Shown here piece by piece: positions 29,516-39,195 of a DNA stretch of 64,000 bases. Source of the DNA: Nematopogon swammerdamellus (lineage: Eukaryota > Arthropoda > Insecta > Lepidoptera > Adelidae); contig OX336343.1 of the NCBI GenBank assembly GCA_946902875.1, positions 6,685,754 to 6,749,753 on the forward strand. The letters run 5' to 3'. The number at the start of each line of letters is the position of its first letter. Positions within the stretch are counted from its first letter, which is position 1. Under the pieces are notes generated by a model, which was not told where the DNA came from, searched no databases, and was given only the letters and a program-made list of their open reading frames with translations. Made by a program: the position numbers and the translations under genes.

Positions 29516-30428
29516 ATTGAATGCCTGATTGTAAAAACGAACCTTTGTGAACAAAATTTCAAAACCAACTTTTTTACCGGTAGTTGATGCCTATGGCAAG
29601 CCACATCGATTGAGCGTAAAAACAACGTCTTACCTACACTGTAACCGACTTTTATTTGGGCACCAATTTTCGATGAGCGTAAAAACCACCTTTATCCAGG
29701 GCATAAAGGTTGTTTTACAGTCAATGTGTGGCAACACTAAGTTTTTCTGACAAACGCTTACGTCATTAGCGTAATTCTATCAGCTGATTTAGCTTCAGAC
29801 TGTTGTCGCGCATGATTTCCTGAATAAATACCAGTTTTTCATTAATTCACTCATGATTTTTATTTTGGAAATGCACGTTTTTTTGAGTTGACTGTAACAA
29901 CAACCTTTATCCACGAATAAAAAATTTGTTTACAAAAATATCTACAAATATGTTTAATTTGATATTTTAACACAATATCCTTAAGATAAATTGTCATTCA
30001 TATGGAACCTAGGCGCGCATCATACCCCGGGATTAAATATCGTTCATTAAAAAAAATCATAAAAACATTATAATAAATAAATAAAAAAAAATAAAATGAA
30101 AAAAAAATTAAAAAAAACCCATATCAACCACTCATATGTCATAAATATCAACACCATACATATTATGTTATATTTTTCACTGATGACGACAACACAGTCG
30201 AAATATCTGTATTAATTGTGTAATTTTATAAATAATATTAATATATAAAAATTCATCAAACAAACATTTTGTAAATAAAAATAATTTATTGTCAATAAGA
30301 TAAATTGACATCTAGAAAAAAAATAAAAAAAAAATTTTTGTACATTTTTTTTACACTAGACAGTTTTTATTGATTTCCCAAAAGTTTCAAAAATGGATAA
30401 AGGTCGTTTTTACAATCAGGCATTCAAT
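29516..30428. mobile_element. Unclassified DNA element with 24-bp terminal inverted repeats
   Basis: ATTGAATGCCTGATTGTAAA at the left and TTTACAATCAGGCATTCAAT at the right are inverted repeats that extend to ACGA(A)CCTTT/AAAGGTCGT. Internal direct repeats of GATGAGCGTAAAAACCACC occur near 29610 and 29672. The interior is AT-rich and non-coding. AATT at both borders may be a 4-bp duplication or part of the repeat. Confidence 0.65.
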
Positions 30429-30644
30429 TTCCGTTTACTTACTTAAAGGACTCAGGGGCCCGCTGAGTAAATAAAATATAAAAACTCAGAGCTGCGCGGA
30501 TATTTACGGCGGTCCTCCGACAGTGTCGGAGGAATGCTAAGTCGGACCGACACCTTTATGCAAGTAACGAGAAATTATTTTTGGCTTTTTAAGGGTCGGG
30601 GGTTTTTATAACTATCTAATTATCTAACTATCTAATCTAGAACC

Positions 30645-30906
30645 CATCGGTACTGTAAATCGTTTCTTGGTCGCACCGTTAGGGCGTGGAACTGTTTTCC
30701 GGCGAGCGTGTTTCCCCAATACTTTAACCTGGGTGTCTTCAAACCTCATATTAACAGGCTAGACAGACAGCCTAGCAGCAGTCCGCAAATCTGCTGGCAT
30801 TGCACCTAACTGAGCGTGGTTTTGCGAGGAGATGTGATTTTGGCTCTGTCGACTGCAACATTGGTCTCTAGGCACAGCCACCCATGTTTGTTTACATACA
30901 AAAAAA
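30645..30906 (+). pseudogene. LINE-X: degraded reverse-transcriptase C-terminus and 3' UTR
   Basis: CGTTTCTTGGTCGCACCGTTAG reads RFLGRTVRAWN after one frame change and is followed by FP, an ALP-like position and a KPHINRL segment, typical of the last part of Jockey/CR1-group ORF2. Then GGCATTGCACCTAACTGAGC, the GCCACCCATGTTTGTTTAC terminus and an A-rich end. It is broken by frameshifts. Confidence 0.6.
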
Positions 30907-31203
30907 CCTATCTATGGAGCTGCTTCTCGTTATAATTTTGGCGGTGTGTATCGTTGTAAAGTCCGCTCACGGAAGCCGAAGGAGTAGATTGTAGGCACAT
31001 TGCAGTAACCGGTCGCTTAGTTCTCACCTCTCCAAGCTGTATGTAGCTCCCCCGCATACGGGAGGTCGTTTAACGAAATCGCGACGCCTGCCAGACCATA
31101 TCTGTAAAGATGTGCTTTAGGCTACTGCAATGGTAAATATGTCCGCCTGCTTTAGGTCGACATTCAAATATCGACATCTTATTGTTGTTAATTCTGCTGC
31201 ATT

Positions 31204-31465
31204 GCACTGCACTACCTTTTTTTCTTATGGAAACTGACACTGTTGGTTACATCACCTACAACATCCGTGATGTCAGCCCATAACACCGGGTGAACTTGGT
31301 GCCACGTCAGTGCTTCCCTTCGGTCGTGCCGGCTACACTGAACTGGATGGAAAACACAAACTATTTACATAGCCGTTTCGACCGACCTTTCATTCAGTGC
31401 GGTGGTACCAACCCGGGCGGGTTAAACCCTACCACCTAGTAATATAAAAAGGGAGTCATATCCCT
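31204..31465 (-). mobile_element. SINE-1, 5'-truncated copy
   Basis: TTTTCTTATGGAAACTGACAC through GGTGGTACCAACCCGGGCG to CTAGTAATATAAAAAGGGAG. Its end matches the copy at 25631-25880. Confidence 0.85.
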
Positions 31466-31530
31466 TATAGCTAACATTGCACCTGCTGAGCGTGGTTTCG
31501 CGAGGAATGGTGTTATTGGCTGTATCGTTA

Positions 31531-31885
31531 TTTTTTTTTTTATTGAAAGCGCGACTTATATGACGCCCAGGCACCCATAAGGTGTCTAACGGCGCCCATG
31601 GACATTCGGTCGTATGCGGGGGTTGCGAATGCGATGCCGGCCTGACAGTTGCCCATTCACGCTCCTCTTGAAGGACCCGAGACTGTACTTGGGGGGAAAT
31701 ATATGAGCAGGGAGTGTTCCAGAGTGTACCGGTTCTGTGAATAAAATACCTACAGAACCGGTTGGTGCGCATCCTCGGTATGTCGATTGTATAGGGGTGC
31801 ATCCCCTGCCCAGTATGCGTAGTGCGGAGGTGGAATTGCGACGACGGAATCGCGTTAAACAGCTCCTCCAAACACTCCCCGTGAA
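31531..31885 (-). pseudogene. CR1-like LINE-2: ORF2 C-terminus and 3' UTR
   Basis: On the minus strand an open stretch reads MEELFNAIPSSQFHLRTT, then MHPYTIDIPRMRTNRF and FIHRTGTLWN. This is the conserved tail of CR1-group reverse-transcriptase ORFs (HPY..D..RT.RF....RT..LWN.LP). A short CCTACAGAACCGG/CCGGTTCTGTGA inverted pair disrupts the centre. The 3' UTR ends in an A-run (31531-31542). It lacks the reverse transcriptase core and is a dead fragment. Confidence 0.7.
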
Positions 31886-31965
31886 ATAGATGACTTCCCT
31901 TTGGAAGTCTGTACTGGACTAGAGGAGAACACAGTGGCCATCTTTCGTCCAGATCTGATTGGTGT
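31886..31965 (-). mobile_element. SINE-2 body fragment
   Basis: GACTTCCCTTTGGAAGTC, TACTGGACTAGAGGAGAACAC and GGCCATCTTTCGTCCAG match the SINE-2 middle at 1510-1590. Confidence 0.55.
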
Positions 31966-31969
31966 GTTG

Positions 31970-32195
31970 ATGTCCGTTCCCGATGGATAAATTCCTTCCT
32001 TTTGAACTCGTTCGACCTTCCTTGTTCACGTCGACTTTTCGCGCGGCGAGTGTCGCCCGCTAACGAGACTCAAGAGCTATCTATATCGATTTTCCCTCCG
32101 TGCCGTCGTCGTCGCCGCGGTCCGACGCCGCCGGTGGGACGACAGAATGTTACCAAACGCTCTAGCTTCTAGAAGCGTCTAATGAGCTTTCAAAT
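31970..32195. other. Moderately GC-rich unique-looking sequence
   Basis: Contains CCGTCGTCGTCGCCGCGG and a perfect heat-shock-element-like CTTCTAGAAG, but no adjacent gene. A host regulatory origin is possible; nothing proves it. Confidence 0.3.
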
Positions 32196-32396
32196 CAAGA
32201 ACGTTAGAAGAGGTTGGGCGTCGGACTGTCCAATGCTTATATGAGAACCAGCGTCGTCGACGAGCTCCGCGGGTAGCGGAGGGGACGGCGGCGCGCGCTC
32301 TGATTGGGTGGTAACGAATGTTATTGGTACGTTTTTACTAATATCGTGTTACGCTGGCGCGGGGAAGGTCCGACGTCCCTACCTCTAACGTTCTTG
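32196..32396. mobile_element. hAT-type MITE, GC-rich (copy 1)
   Basis: The termini CAAGAACGTTAGA and CTCTAACGTTCTTG are inverted repeats. The flanks TTTCAAAT (32188-32195) and TTTCAAAC (32397-32404) are a 7/8 match to an 8-bp target duplication. The interior holds two ATTGG (CCAAT-box) motifs and GCTTATATGAGAACCAGCG. It is homologous, inverted, to 52408-52632. Confidence 0.8.
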
Positions 32397-32507
32397 TTTC
32401 AAACCCTATTATATAACCTTAACATTTTCTGTCACTAACATCCCGATTACACACACACAACAACATATAACAAGACAACAGTAGAAAATGTAATAGATCC
32501 CTTAGAC

Positions 32508-32575
32508 GGAGGGAGAGAGGGAGGGAGGGAGGGAGGGAGAGAGGGAGAGAGGGAGGGAGGGAGGGAGGGAGAGAT
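32508..32575. repeat. (GGGA)n / (GGGAGA)n tract
   Basis: Purine-only low-complexity run, G-quadruplex capable. Confidence 0.95.
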
Positions 32576-32587
32576 AATATAAGCAAG

Positions 32588-32708
32588 GGCACGGCAGCGG
32601 CACGGCAACGGCACGGCAACAGCACGGCAACGGCACGGCAACAGCACGGCAACGGCACGGCAACGGCACGGCAACAGCACGGCAAGCGCACAGCAACGGC
32701 ATGGCGGC
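32588..32708. repeat. 11-bp minisatellite (about 11 units)
   Basis: Units GGCACGGCAAC, with AGCACGGCAAC variants interspersed. The open frames rich in Ala/Val/Leu/Cys on the other strand are artefacts of the array. Confidence 0.92.
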
Positions 32709-32709
32709 G

Positions 32710-33150
32710 GTAACGTCACTACCAACGGCGCGGTTGTACTTAGCGAGACAAACATGTATGAAATAAATATCGTGAGGGCACATCGTTGCGGTCACCGCCT
32801 TCAAGTGCGAAAGCTGTTTATTTCACTACGGTCTCGCCATGGTCGAACCATTACCGTCTGACTAGTCTGGCGAGCGCAGCCGCATAATTCATGTCTGTAG
32901 TAAAAGGATGTGCCATTTCTACTCAGGTATATAGCCTTTATTCTGTGTGTGTGACGACGGTAGTCGGTACCTCCACGTTGCCTCTTTCTGACGCACTAAC
33001 TGTTGCGATTTCATGCTGCGCCCTAGTCCGCAATGCCTTTTCGCCGTCTTTAGTCACGTCGCTCAGTATAGTAACGGTCTTATTTTTAGGGCACAATAAG
33101 AATTAACTGTTGCCCTTGATCCATGGAAGGTAGCTAGCAATAAAAAGGAG
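32710..33150. other. Intergenic sequence without recognised features
   Basis: A 71-codon frame at 32891 has no motif and is not called. Confidence 0.3.
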
Positions 33151-33154
33151 AAAT

Positions 33155-33248
33155 CTTCGGTATAGCACTCTCTGTAAAGTGATATTGGCTGGTAGGAGCA
33201 TGTGCTCTGACCCCTCAGACTCAGCCACACCGAATAAGAAAAAATAGT
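33155..33248 (+). mobile_element. SINE-2 tail fragment
   Basis: CGGTATAGCACTC, GTGATATTGGCTGGTAGG, GAGCATGTGCTCTGACCCC and a CAGCCACACCGAATAAGAAA end. Confidence 0.6.
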
Positions 33249-33417
33249 CAGTTTTGTAAGCTATAGAGCCATCCGCGTCGTCATACATTACAGGATGTTC
33301 CTGTCATTTCTGCACACGCTTCGTGCTATAAAATGTTTTATGTCGTTTTGTTCACTTTTTAGGGTTCAGCTATGAAGGCGAACTAATTTGTTGACACGAC
33401 GACGACGTTTGAAGATC

Positions 33418-33603
33418 CCCAGGATGAAAGGTCGGTTGAAACGGCGGTGTAAGTAGTTCGCGTTTTCCGTCCAGTGCAGTGTAGCCGGCACGACCGAAGG
33501 GAAGCACTGACATGGCACCTAGATCATCAAGGTTATGGGCTGACATCCATCACGGATGTAGTAGGTGATGTAGCCAACCGTGTCAGTTTCCATTTAAAAA
33601 AAA
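33418..33603 (+). mobile_element. SINE-1, 5'-truncated copy
   Basis: GATGAAAGGTCGGTTGAAACGG, GTGTAGCCGGCACGACCG and GGTGATGTAGCCAACCGTG, then an A-rich tail. A CATC insertion duplicates part of TGACATCACGG. Confidence 0.85.
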
Positions 33604-33875
33604 GTAGGGAACACACTCACATAATACTTCCTCATATAAAAGCCTCTATTATGTACAGGTGTTGTAACGGCCACTACATAAAATTTACGAAATGATTATT
33701 GGGATCAATAGTAACAAAATAGTCAAATAACTTTTATCTGAATTCCCTTTGAATAAAAAGTTAAAATTTTCATACAAACTAATTGATTAATTTAGTGTAA
33801 AAAGGATCTAATTTTCCGCACGAACGTGGGAATGAAAGGCGCGCGGTGAGTTAGCGAGCAAGGACGAGTTCATTT

Positions 33876-34085
33876 CATGTCGGCTACACTGAACTGGACG
33901 GAAAACACGAACTAATTACATAGCCGTTTCGACCGACGTTTCGCTCAGTGCGGTAGTACCAACCCGGCCGGGATAAACCCTACCACCAATCTACAATCTC
34001 ATCTTAAACCTCGGATTTGAACCTCCGACCTCTATCACGAAAGGCCGACGATGCAACGCCTAGAAAACAAGACACCCGCCACTAC
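33876..34085 (-). mobile_element. Chimeric SINE: SINE-2-like head on a SINE-1 body
   Basis: On the minus strand the copy starts with GGCGGGTGTCTTG (about 34075), CGTCGGCCTTTCGTG and GAGGTTCAAATCCG (B-box-like), which align with the SINE-2 head at 1741-1812. It then passes into GGTGGTAGGGTTTATCCCG, GTTGGTACTACCGCACTG and GTCCAGTTCAGTGTAGCC, the SINE-1 body. The A box is degraded. Confidence 0.6.
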
Positions 34086-34665
34086 ATATGCATAAGGATA
34101 CATTTGTATCTCAAATGTACCTTTCAGTATTAAGATGTTGTAAACACCCATACAAATGTCAAACAACACGGGAGATAGAGAGAGAGAACATTCAGACGAA
34201 GACGAGAGCGACGCGTACATACACACAGGCATGTCTCGCTACAGCCATTCATACACTTCTTACTCTCTCATCGATCGGTGGCTGCGCCAACCTGATCTTC
34301 CCCAAGTGAACGGCGGTTTTTCTCTATGGCGGAGACGGCTTTTAAAGTGGAAACATCTGTTTAGAACCTTGTCACGCTTCTGAATAAGAACATTAGTTTG
34401 CGGCGCATTCCTTTCAAGGGATAGATTGTTTTATAAATAGATATTATATAAATTATTTATTGCTTCACAAGCCAGCAACAAACCATCCTAATTTAATAGG
34501 CCCTTTTCCTCAGAAAACACCTGCACCAAGCATCTTTTATTATTATTATGGATTCAGACGTATCAACTTAGGCTGCCTGTCTAAAATAAGTAAATAAATA
34601 AATAAGTTATTATAATAGGTATAATTTTTTAATTTTATTTTATTTTATTAAGTCCTTTTACAAAT
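34086..34665. other. Intergenic sequence without recognised features
   Basis: Short frames only; (AATA)n near 34595. Confidence 0.3.
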
Positions 34666-34670
34666 TGATT

Positions 34671-34916
34671 TACGAACTGCACTATTCTCTAAACCGTTCT
34701 TGTGCCACACTGCAAAGATGTGGAATGGGCTCCCAAGGAATATCTTTCCCCACTCCTGCAATCCACTGACCTTCAAATCGCGGGTTAATAGCCTTTCACC
34801 AGCGACATTAGTCCACCTCCAAGCCGGACTGGCACCTCCTCGGCGGCGGTGAAATTGGCTGCGCCTGTGGCTTCGACCTCGGGCAGAGCCACCCAGTTCG
34901 GAAGCAGTAAAAAAAA
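34671..34916 (+). pseudogene. LINE-1 3' truncated copy
   Basis: It begins inside the C-terminus (ACGAACTGCACTATTCTCTA, coding for LRTARFSK-like residues), continues through ATGTGGAATGGGCTCCC, the GGACTGGCACCTCCTCGG stop region and GAAATTGGCTGCGCCTG to CACCCAGTTCGGAAGCAG and an A-run. GGCGGC is duplicated near the stop. Confidence 0.85.
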
Positions 34917-35018
34917 TTATACTAACCTGCCAATAAAGGAGTTTCCCTTTTTAATCAAGTACACTAAGCTTCAAAATGGAGGGTAATGTTTTTCAAGTGT
35001 ATGTATGTAGATACATAT

Positions 35019-35338
35019 AGAGTGGAGTGGAGTGGAGTGGAGTGGAGTGGAGTGGAGTGGAGTGGAGTGGAGTGGAGTGGAGTGGAGTGGAGTGGAGTGG
35101 AGTGGAGTGGAGTGGAGTGGAGTGGAGTGGAGTGGAGTGGAGTGGAGTGGAGTGGAGTGGAGTGGAGTGGAGTGGAGTGGAGTGGAGTGGAGTGGAGTGG
35201 AGTGGAGTGGAGTGGAGTGGAGTGGAGTGGAGTGGAGTGGAGTGGAGTGGAGTGGAGTGGAGTGGAGTGGAGTGGAGTGGAGTGGAGTGGAGTGGAGTGG
35301 AGTGGAGTGGAGTGGAGTGGAGTGGAGTGGAGTGGAGT
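35019..35338. repeat. Pure (GTGGA)n pentanucleotide array, about 64 units
   Basis: 320 bp of GTGGA without a single interruption. Frames reading VEWSG or the reverse HSTPL are by-products. Confidence 0.98.
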
Positions 35339-35376
35339 GCCATAGAAATAGACATAGATATGTCTATTTCTATGGC
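35339..35376. repeat. Perfect 18-bp hairpin at the array edge
   Basis: GCCATAGAAATAGACATA, a two-base GA loop, and the exact reverse complement. It abuts the last GTGGA unit. Confidence 0.95.
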
Positions 35377-35767
35377 GCGCGCTGTAGCCTAAACGGCTTG
35401 ATGGATTTTAACATATGAGGTGTCGTTAGATTCTTCTTAATTGTGGAGGTTATAAAAAATTAAATTAAATTCAAATTCAAAATGGCAGCCGTCAGGAGCC
35501 ATCTTGTCAAACTTTAAAAATAGTTTTTCATTCAAACCCCATCGAGTGGGGTATCATTGTAAAGAACTCGAAAAGGCGATTTAAAAAATAAGTTATATAA
35601 AAAAATATGTTCTTTATATTTGAACTACAAGAAGCAATGATTTGCCTAACAGCCGAACGATTGCTGCAGTTTTTATTTAGGCGTTTCGTTATTTTCACAT
35701 AACACAAATATGTGGTGGTGTGACCGAACTCACGATACGCGAGTCCGACTCGTACTTGGCGGCTTTT
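35377..35767 (+). repeat. Rep-A-related repeat, 3' part
   Basis: Long internal sequence ending in CGCGAGTCCGACTCGTACTT and GGCGGCTTTT, the Rep-A terminus. The middle (AAAATGGCAGCCGTCAGGAG) is not in the shorter copies, so it may be a related longer element. Confidence 0.5.
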
Positions 35768-36385
35768 CTTAATTTATCAAATAAAAATACCACGATGGAG
35801 TGCACTTTACAATCTAAACTCCGTCACCCGTCATTCACTACGTACATTACTTTAGCTTCGGCCTCAAAACAGCTGAACACCTGCCACATTATTTTACAAA
35901 TCACTACTCACTTTCACCGCTGCTCGCGTGCGCTTGCATGCAGCAATGCCCCCCACAACAATTAATTCACACACTTCATTCCAACTGATTGTAGATTGCC
36001 ATGACACGGTTTCTGTGACACTTTCGGAAACCATTTCTCGTCACTGCCACTTTCAACCGGCGACGGAAGAAAACCCTCTTCACACGCTTCCATTAATTTA
36101 GTAGAGTGCAACAAAAGGGGATGAGCATATTGCCCATTCTCCGTATCGTAGGTACATGGCTCAGCCTATTATGGTTTGCACGAGGGTGTGCACTAAGACA
36201 TTTCGTCGTATGCAAATTCAGAAGAAAATATTCGCGCACCGAGAGTTCCGTACCACCAGCTGATTGACCGGTGTTTTATTATATTTTGGTTTACTTTAGA
36301 GCGTGCAATATAATCACACTTAAGTTTGATGCTTGTATGTATTATCGTTTTTACGATAGAGCTAAAACAAAAACGTGGAATAACC
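35768..36385. other. Intergenic sequence without recognised features
   Basis: No gene recognised. Confidence 0.3.
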
Positions 36386-36606
36386 GTGTTTCTTGTATGG
36401 GGAACCCCTTAATTTTTTTTTATTATTTCTTAATTTATCCGCCATAATAACATATTATATTCTGTGAACATTACAAGCGGCTAACTATTACGGTCAAAAG
36501 ATACAGCCATTTAAAGGTAGGACAGACAGACGGACAGATAGACAGAAGGGCGGATAAACGGCGTAGGCTTAGTAATGGGGTCCCGTATGTATACGGAACC
36601 GTATCT
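36386..36606 (-). repeat. Rep-A, minus-strand partial copy
   Basis: GTGTTTCTTGTATGGGGAAC, TATTCTGTGAACATTAC, GACAGACAGACGGACAG and GGCGTAGGCTTAGTAATGGG end at ACGGAACC. It is followed almost directly by the CTCCA array. Confidence 0.7.
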
Positions 36607-36617
36607 AAAGAGTAACT

Positions 36618-36790
36618 CCACTCCACTCCACTCCACTCCACACCACACCACTCCACTCCACTCCGCTCCGCTCCGCTCCGCTCCGCTCCACTCCGCTCCG
36701 CTCCCCTCCGCTCCGCTCCACTCCACTCCACTCCACTCCACTCCACTCCACACCACTCCACTCCACCCCACTCCACTCCACTCCATTCTA
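36618..36790. repeat. Degenerate (CTCCA)/(CTCCG) pentanucleotide array
   Basis: Reverse-complement motif of the array at 35019, with CTCCG, CTCCC and CACCA variants in the middle and CTACT at the right edge. Confidence 0.95.
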
Positions 36791-37503
36791 CTCTACAATA
36801 TATATTCGGTGACTCTACTCTACTCTACACGTAAGCCGAAGAGACGTATACCGCAGTCCTAAACTGACTAACTGACTGACTTTACTCCAAATTACGTACT
36901 CAATCCTCGTTGTTCCTGCTAGTGAACTGACATCCAGAATGCAATGAGATGGTTGTACTGCATTCAAGTTAGTGCATGTCGGTACTCTCCTGTGGAAACA
37001 CGCTTCTCTATATTATATACGATGTGCATGGAACTGAGAACATTGCGTGCATAAAGCACCTTAGCACAGAGACCTTAGTTAGACGAGCGTGCAGGGGCAG
37101 TAACCATGTAACATAATGCACTTACCCTTGATGAAGGTTAAGAAAGATCATTTCTACGGTGAATTAAATAAAGGAACTTTTTGTCAAGCTTTCTCTATTA
37201 AGTATTCGAATATTGAAAAACTTGATTTTCTCTTTTCTCCATACAAATATTTTATTGAGCACGTTACTTGAAAACGACAAACTGTGAAAAAAAACTCACG
37301 ATCTCTGTTCTGAATGCAAGTATCATATTTAAGATTGCATGGTGCAAGAAGTGCATGGCTTTTAAATCGAGAAATTTTCCTACTGCCTATATATATTCCT
37401 AAAATATTAACGATATTATGAACGAAATATAAACTAGCCAATCCCTTGTTCAACGTTTAATTTTACTAGGTATAGATAAAACTTATCTATCTTGTTAACT
37501 TAA
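36791..37503. other. Intergenic sequence without recognised features
   Basis: (ACTG)n-like run near 36862 and no gene. Confidence 0.3.
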
Positions 37504-37998
37504 CTTTTTAACCGACTTCCAAAAAAGGAGGAGGTTCTCAATTCGTCTGTATGTTTTTTTTTTTTTTTTTATTTTTTTTTTTTATGTTTGTTACGCGATT
37601 TCTCCGTCAATTGAGGGCCGATTTAGAAAATTATTTTTTTGTTAGTTAGGTCATACTTCCGAGGTGGTCCCATTTCAATTTTATCGAAATTGGTTGAGTG
37701 GTTTTCGAAAAATCAGCATAATACTATGGTGTGTGGTTACCTTCAGCAAAACTTGTGATGTGGTCGTATTCGGCAATTTTCAGTTTGATAAATTAGTATG
37801 GTGTGTAGTTACCTTCAGCAAAACTTTTGTGATGTGGACTTATTCAGCAATTTGCAGTCTGACACATATGGCGAATAATTCTGTACCACTTCAATCGATT
37901 TCCATTATTCGATTTCGATTATTCTTTTTTATGTAATATTACTAAAAAGAATGAAATAAAAACTGTTTTAAAAAATATTAAACCGATTTCAAAAAAAC
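37504..37998 (+). mobile_element. Rep-B copy
   Basis: TTTTTAACCGACTTCCAAAAAA, GGAGGAGGTTCTCAATTCG, T-runs and CGATTTCTCCGTCAATTG. The internal segment GGTGTGTGGTTACCTTCAGC AAAACTT recurs (37728 and 37800), i.e. a 72-bp direct duplication. A partial further copy is at 38335-38450. Confidence 0.65.
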
Positions 37999-38630
37999 AA
38001 AAAACAAAAAAGAACTAAAAAGTATTAAATACCTAATATTTTGAAATTTTCTCTGTCCTGTTGAAATACATGAATCGATATTTACTAGTGATACATATTC
38101 GGACCCTTGTTTCATGAATATTCTAAATTTGAAATTTTTAATATTTTCCGACCGGCCAGGTGCGCTTAATTTATTATGGTACCTGACCGGTACCTACTGT
38201 ACCGAGTACCATCGAGCTGGTCTGATGATGGAGACAGAAGGTGGCCATAGGAACTCCTAAACTACACATGATAAACCCATCGTGTTTGGGCTCGTTGCAT
38301 TTGTCTTCACGAGAAATTTACTTTAGACCTAAGAGATTCTCAATTCGACGGTATGTTTTCTTTTTTTAGATGTTTGTTATGCGATTACTCCGTCAATTGT
38401 GGGCCGATTTTGAAAATTCTTTTTTTTTTTTATTTGAAAGGGGATAACCCTGAGGTTTTTGAAGTGAAAACTTCTTTAGCGGCGCTTGGCACTTTTTTAG
38501 GTGGGTAAAAAATGTATAACTCGCGACATCGCGTCAGCGTCATTTTTAAAATGAAACCTTAAGTCATTGCATTAAGGGTTAAGTTAGAGTGGCACGGGAT
38601 CTGCCGGCACTCCCGGAGTGCAACTGTTAA

Positions 38631-39195
38631 GTAGGGTTCGGTAACACGTTTATGTCTGTCCATTCTACTAAGTTCTGCAAAATGAATGTAGGGTTCCGTA
38701 ACAAATGCATGTCTGTCTGTTCTACTAAATTTAACATTTATTTCAAAATGAATGTAGGGTTCCGTAACAAATGCATGTCTATCCGTTCTACTAAATTTTA
38801 CAATTTTCAACCAAGGTCCTCCGACGGTTATTTTATAATAAAAGTAGGGTTCCGTAACACGTTTATGTCTGTCCATTCTACTAAGTTCTGCAAGATGAAT
38901 GTAGGGTTCCGTAACAAATGCATGTCTGTCCGTTCTACAAAATTTAACATTTATTTCAAAATGAATGTAGGGTTCCGTAACAAATGTATGTCTGTCCGTT
39001 CTACTAAATTTTACAATTTTTCAACCAAGGCCCTCCGACGGTTATTTTATAATAAAAGTAGGGTTCCGTAACAAATGTATGTCTGTCCGTTCTACTAAAT
39101 TTCACAATTTTCAACCAAGGTCCTCCGACGGTTATTTTATAATAAAAGTAGGGTTCCGTAACACGTTTATGTCTGTCCATTCTACTAAGTTCTGC
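38631..39195. repeat. Higher-order tandem array built from Rep-A 5' sequence
   Basis: Every unit starts GTAGGGTTC[CG]GTAACA and contains ATGTCTGTCCGTTCTAC. There are three unit types: a (57 bp), b (66 bp) and c (90 bp). Boundaries are a 38631, b 38688, c 38754, a 38844, b 38901, c 38967 (91 bp), c 39058 and a partial a 39148, so the 213-bp a-b-c block is duplicated and c is extra. It runs directly into a SINE-1 tail. Confidence 0.9.

Noticed and set aside
32160..32200. Heat-shock promoter based on CTTCTAGAAG and nearby GAA/TTC motifs
   Set aside because: No heat-shock gene or transcript start is visible, part of the motif cluster belongs to the MITE end, and such short motifs occur by chance.
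32419..32804. Three minus-strand frames rich in Cys-Arg-Ala-Val and Pro-Ser-Leu
   Set aside because: They are translations of the GGCACGGCAAC and GGGA tandem arrays.
34986..35418. Long open frames reading VEWSG or HSTPL repeats
   Set aside because: They are translations of the pure pentanucleotide array; all frames stay open on both strands.
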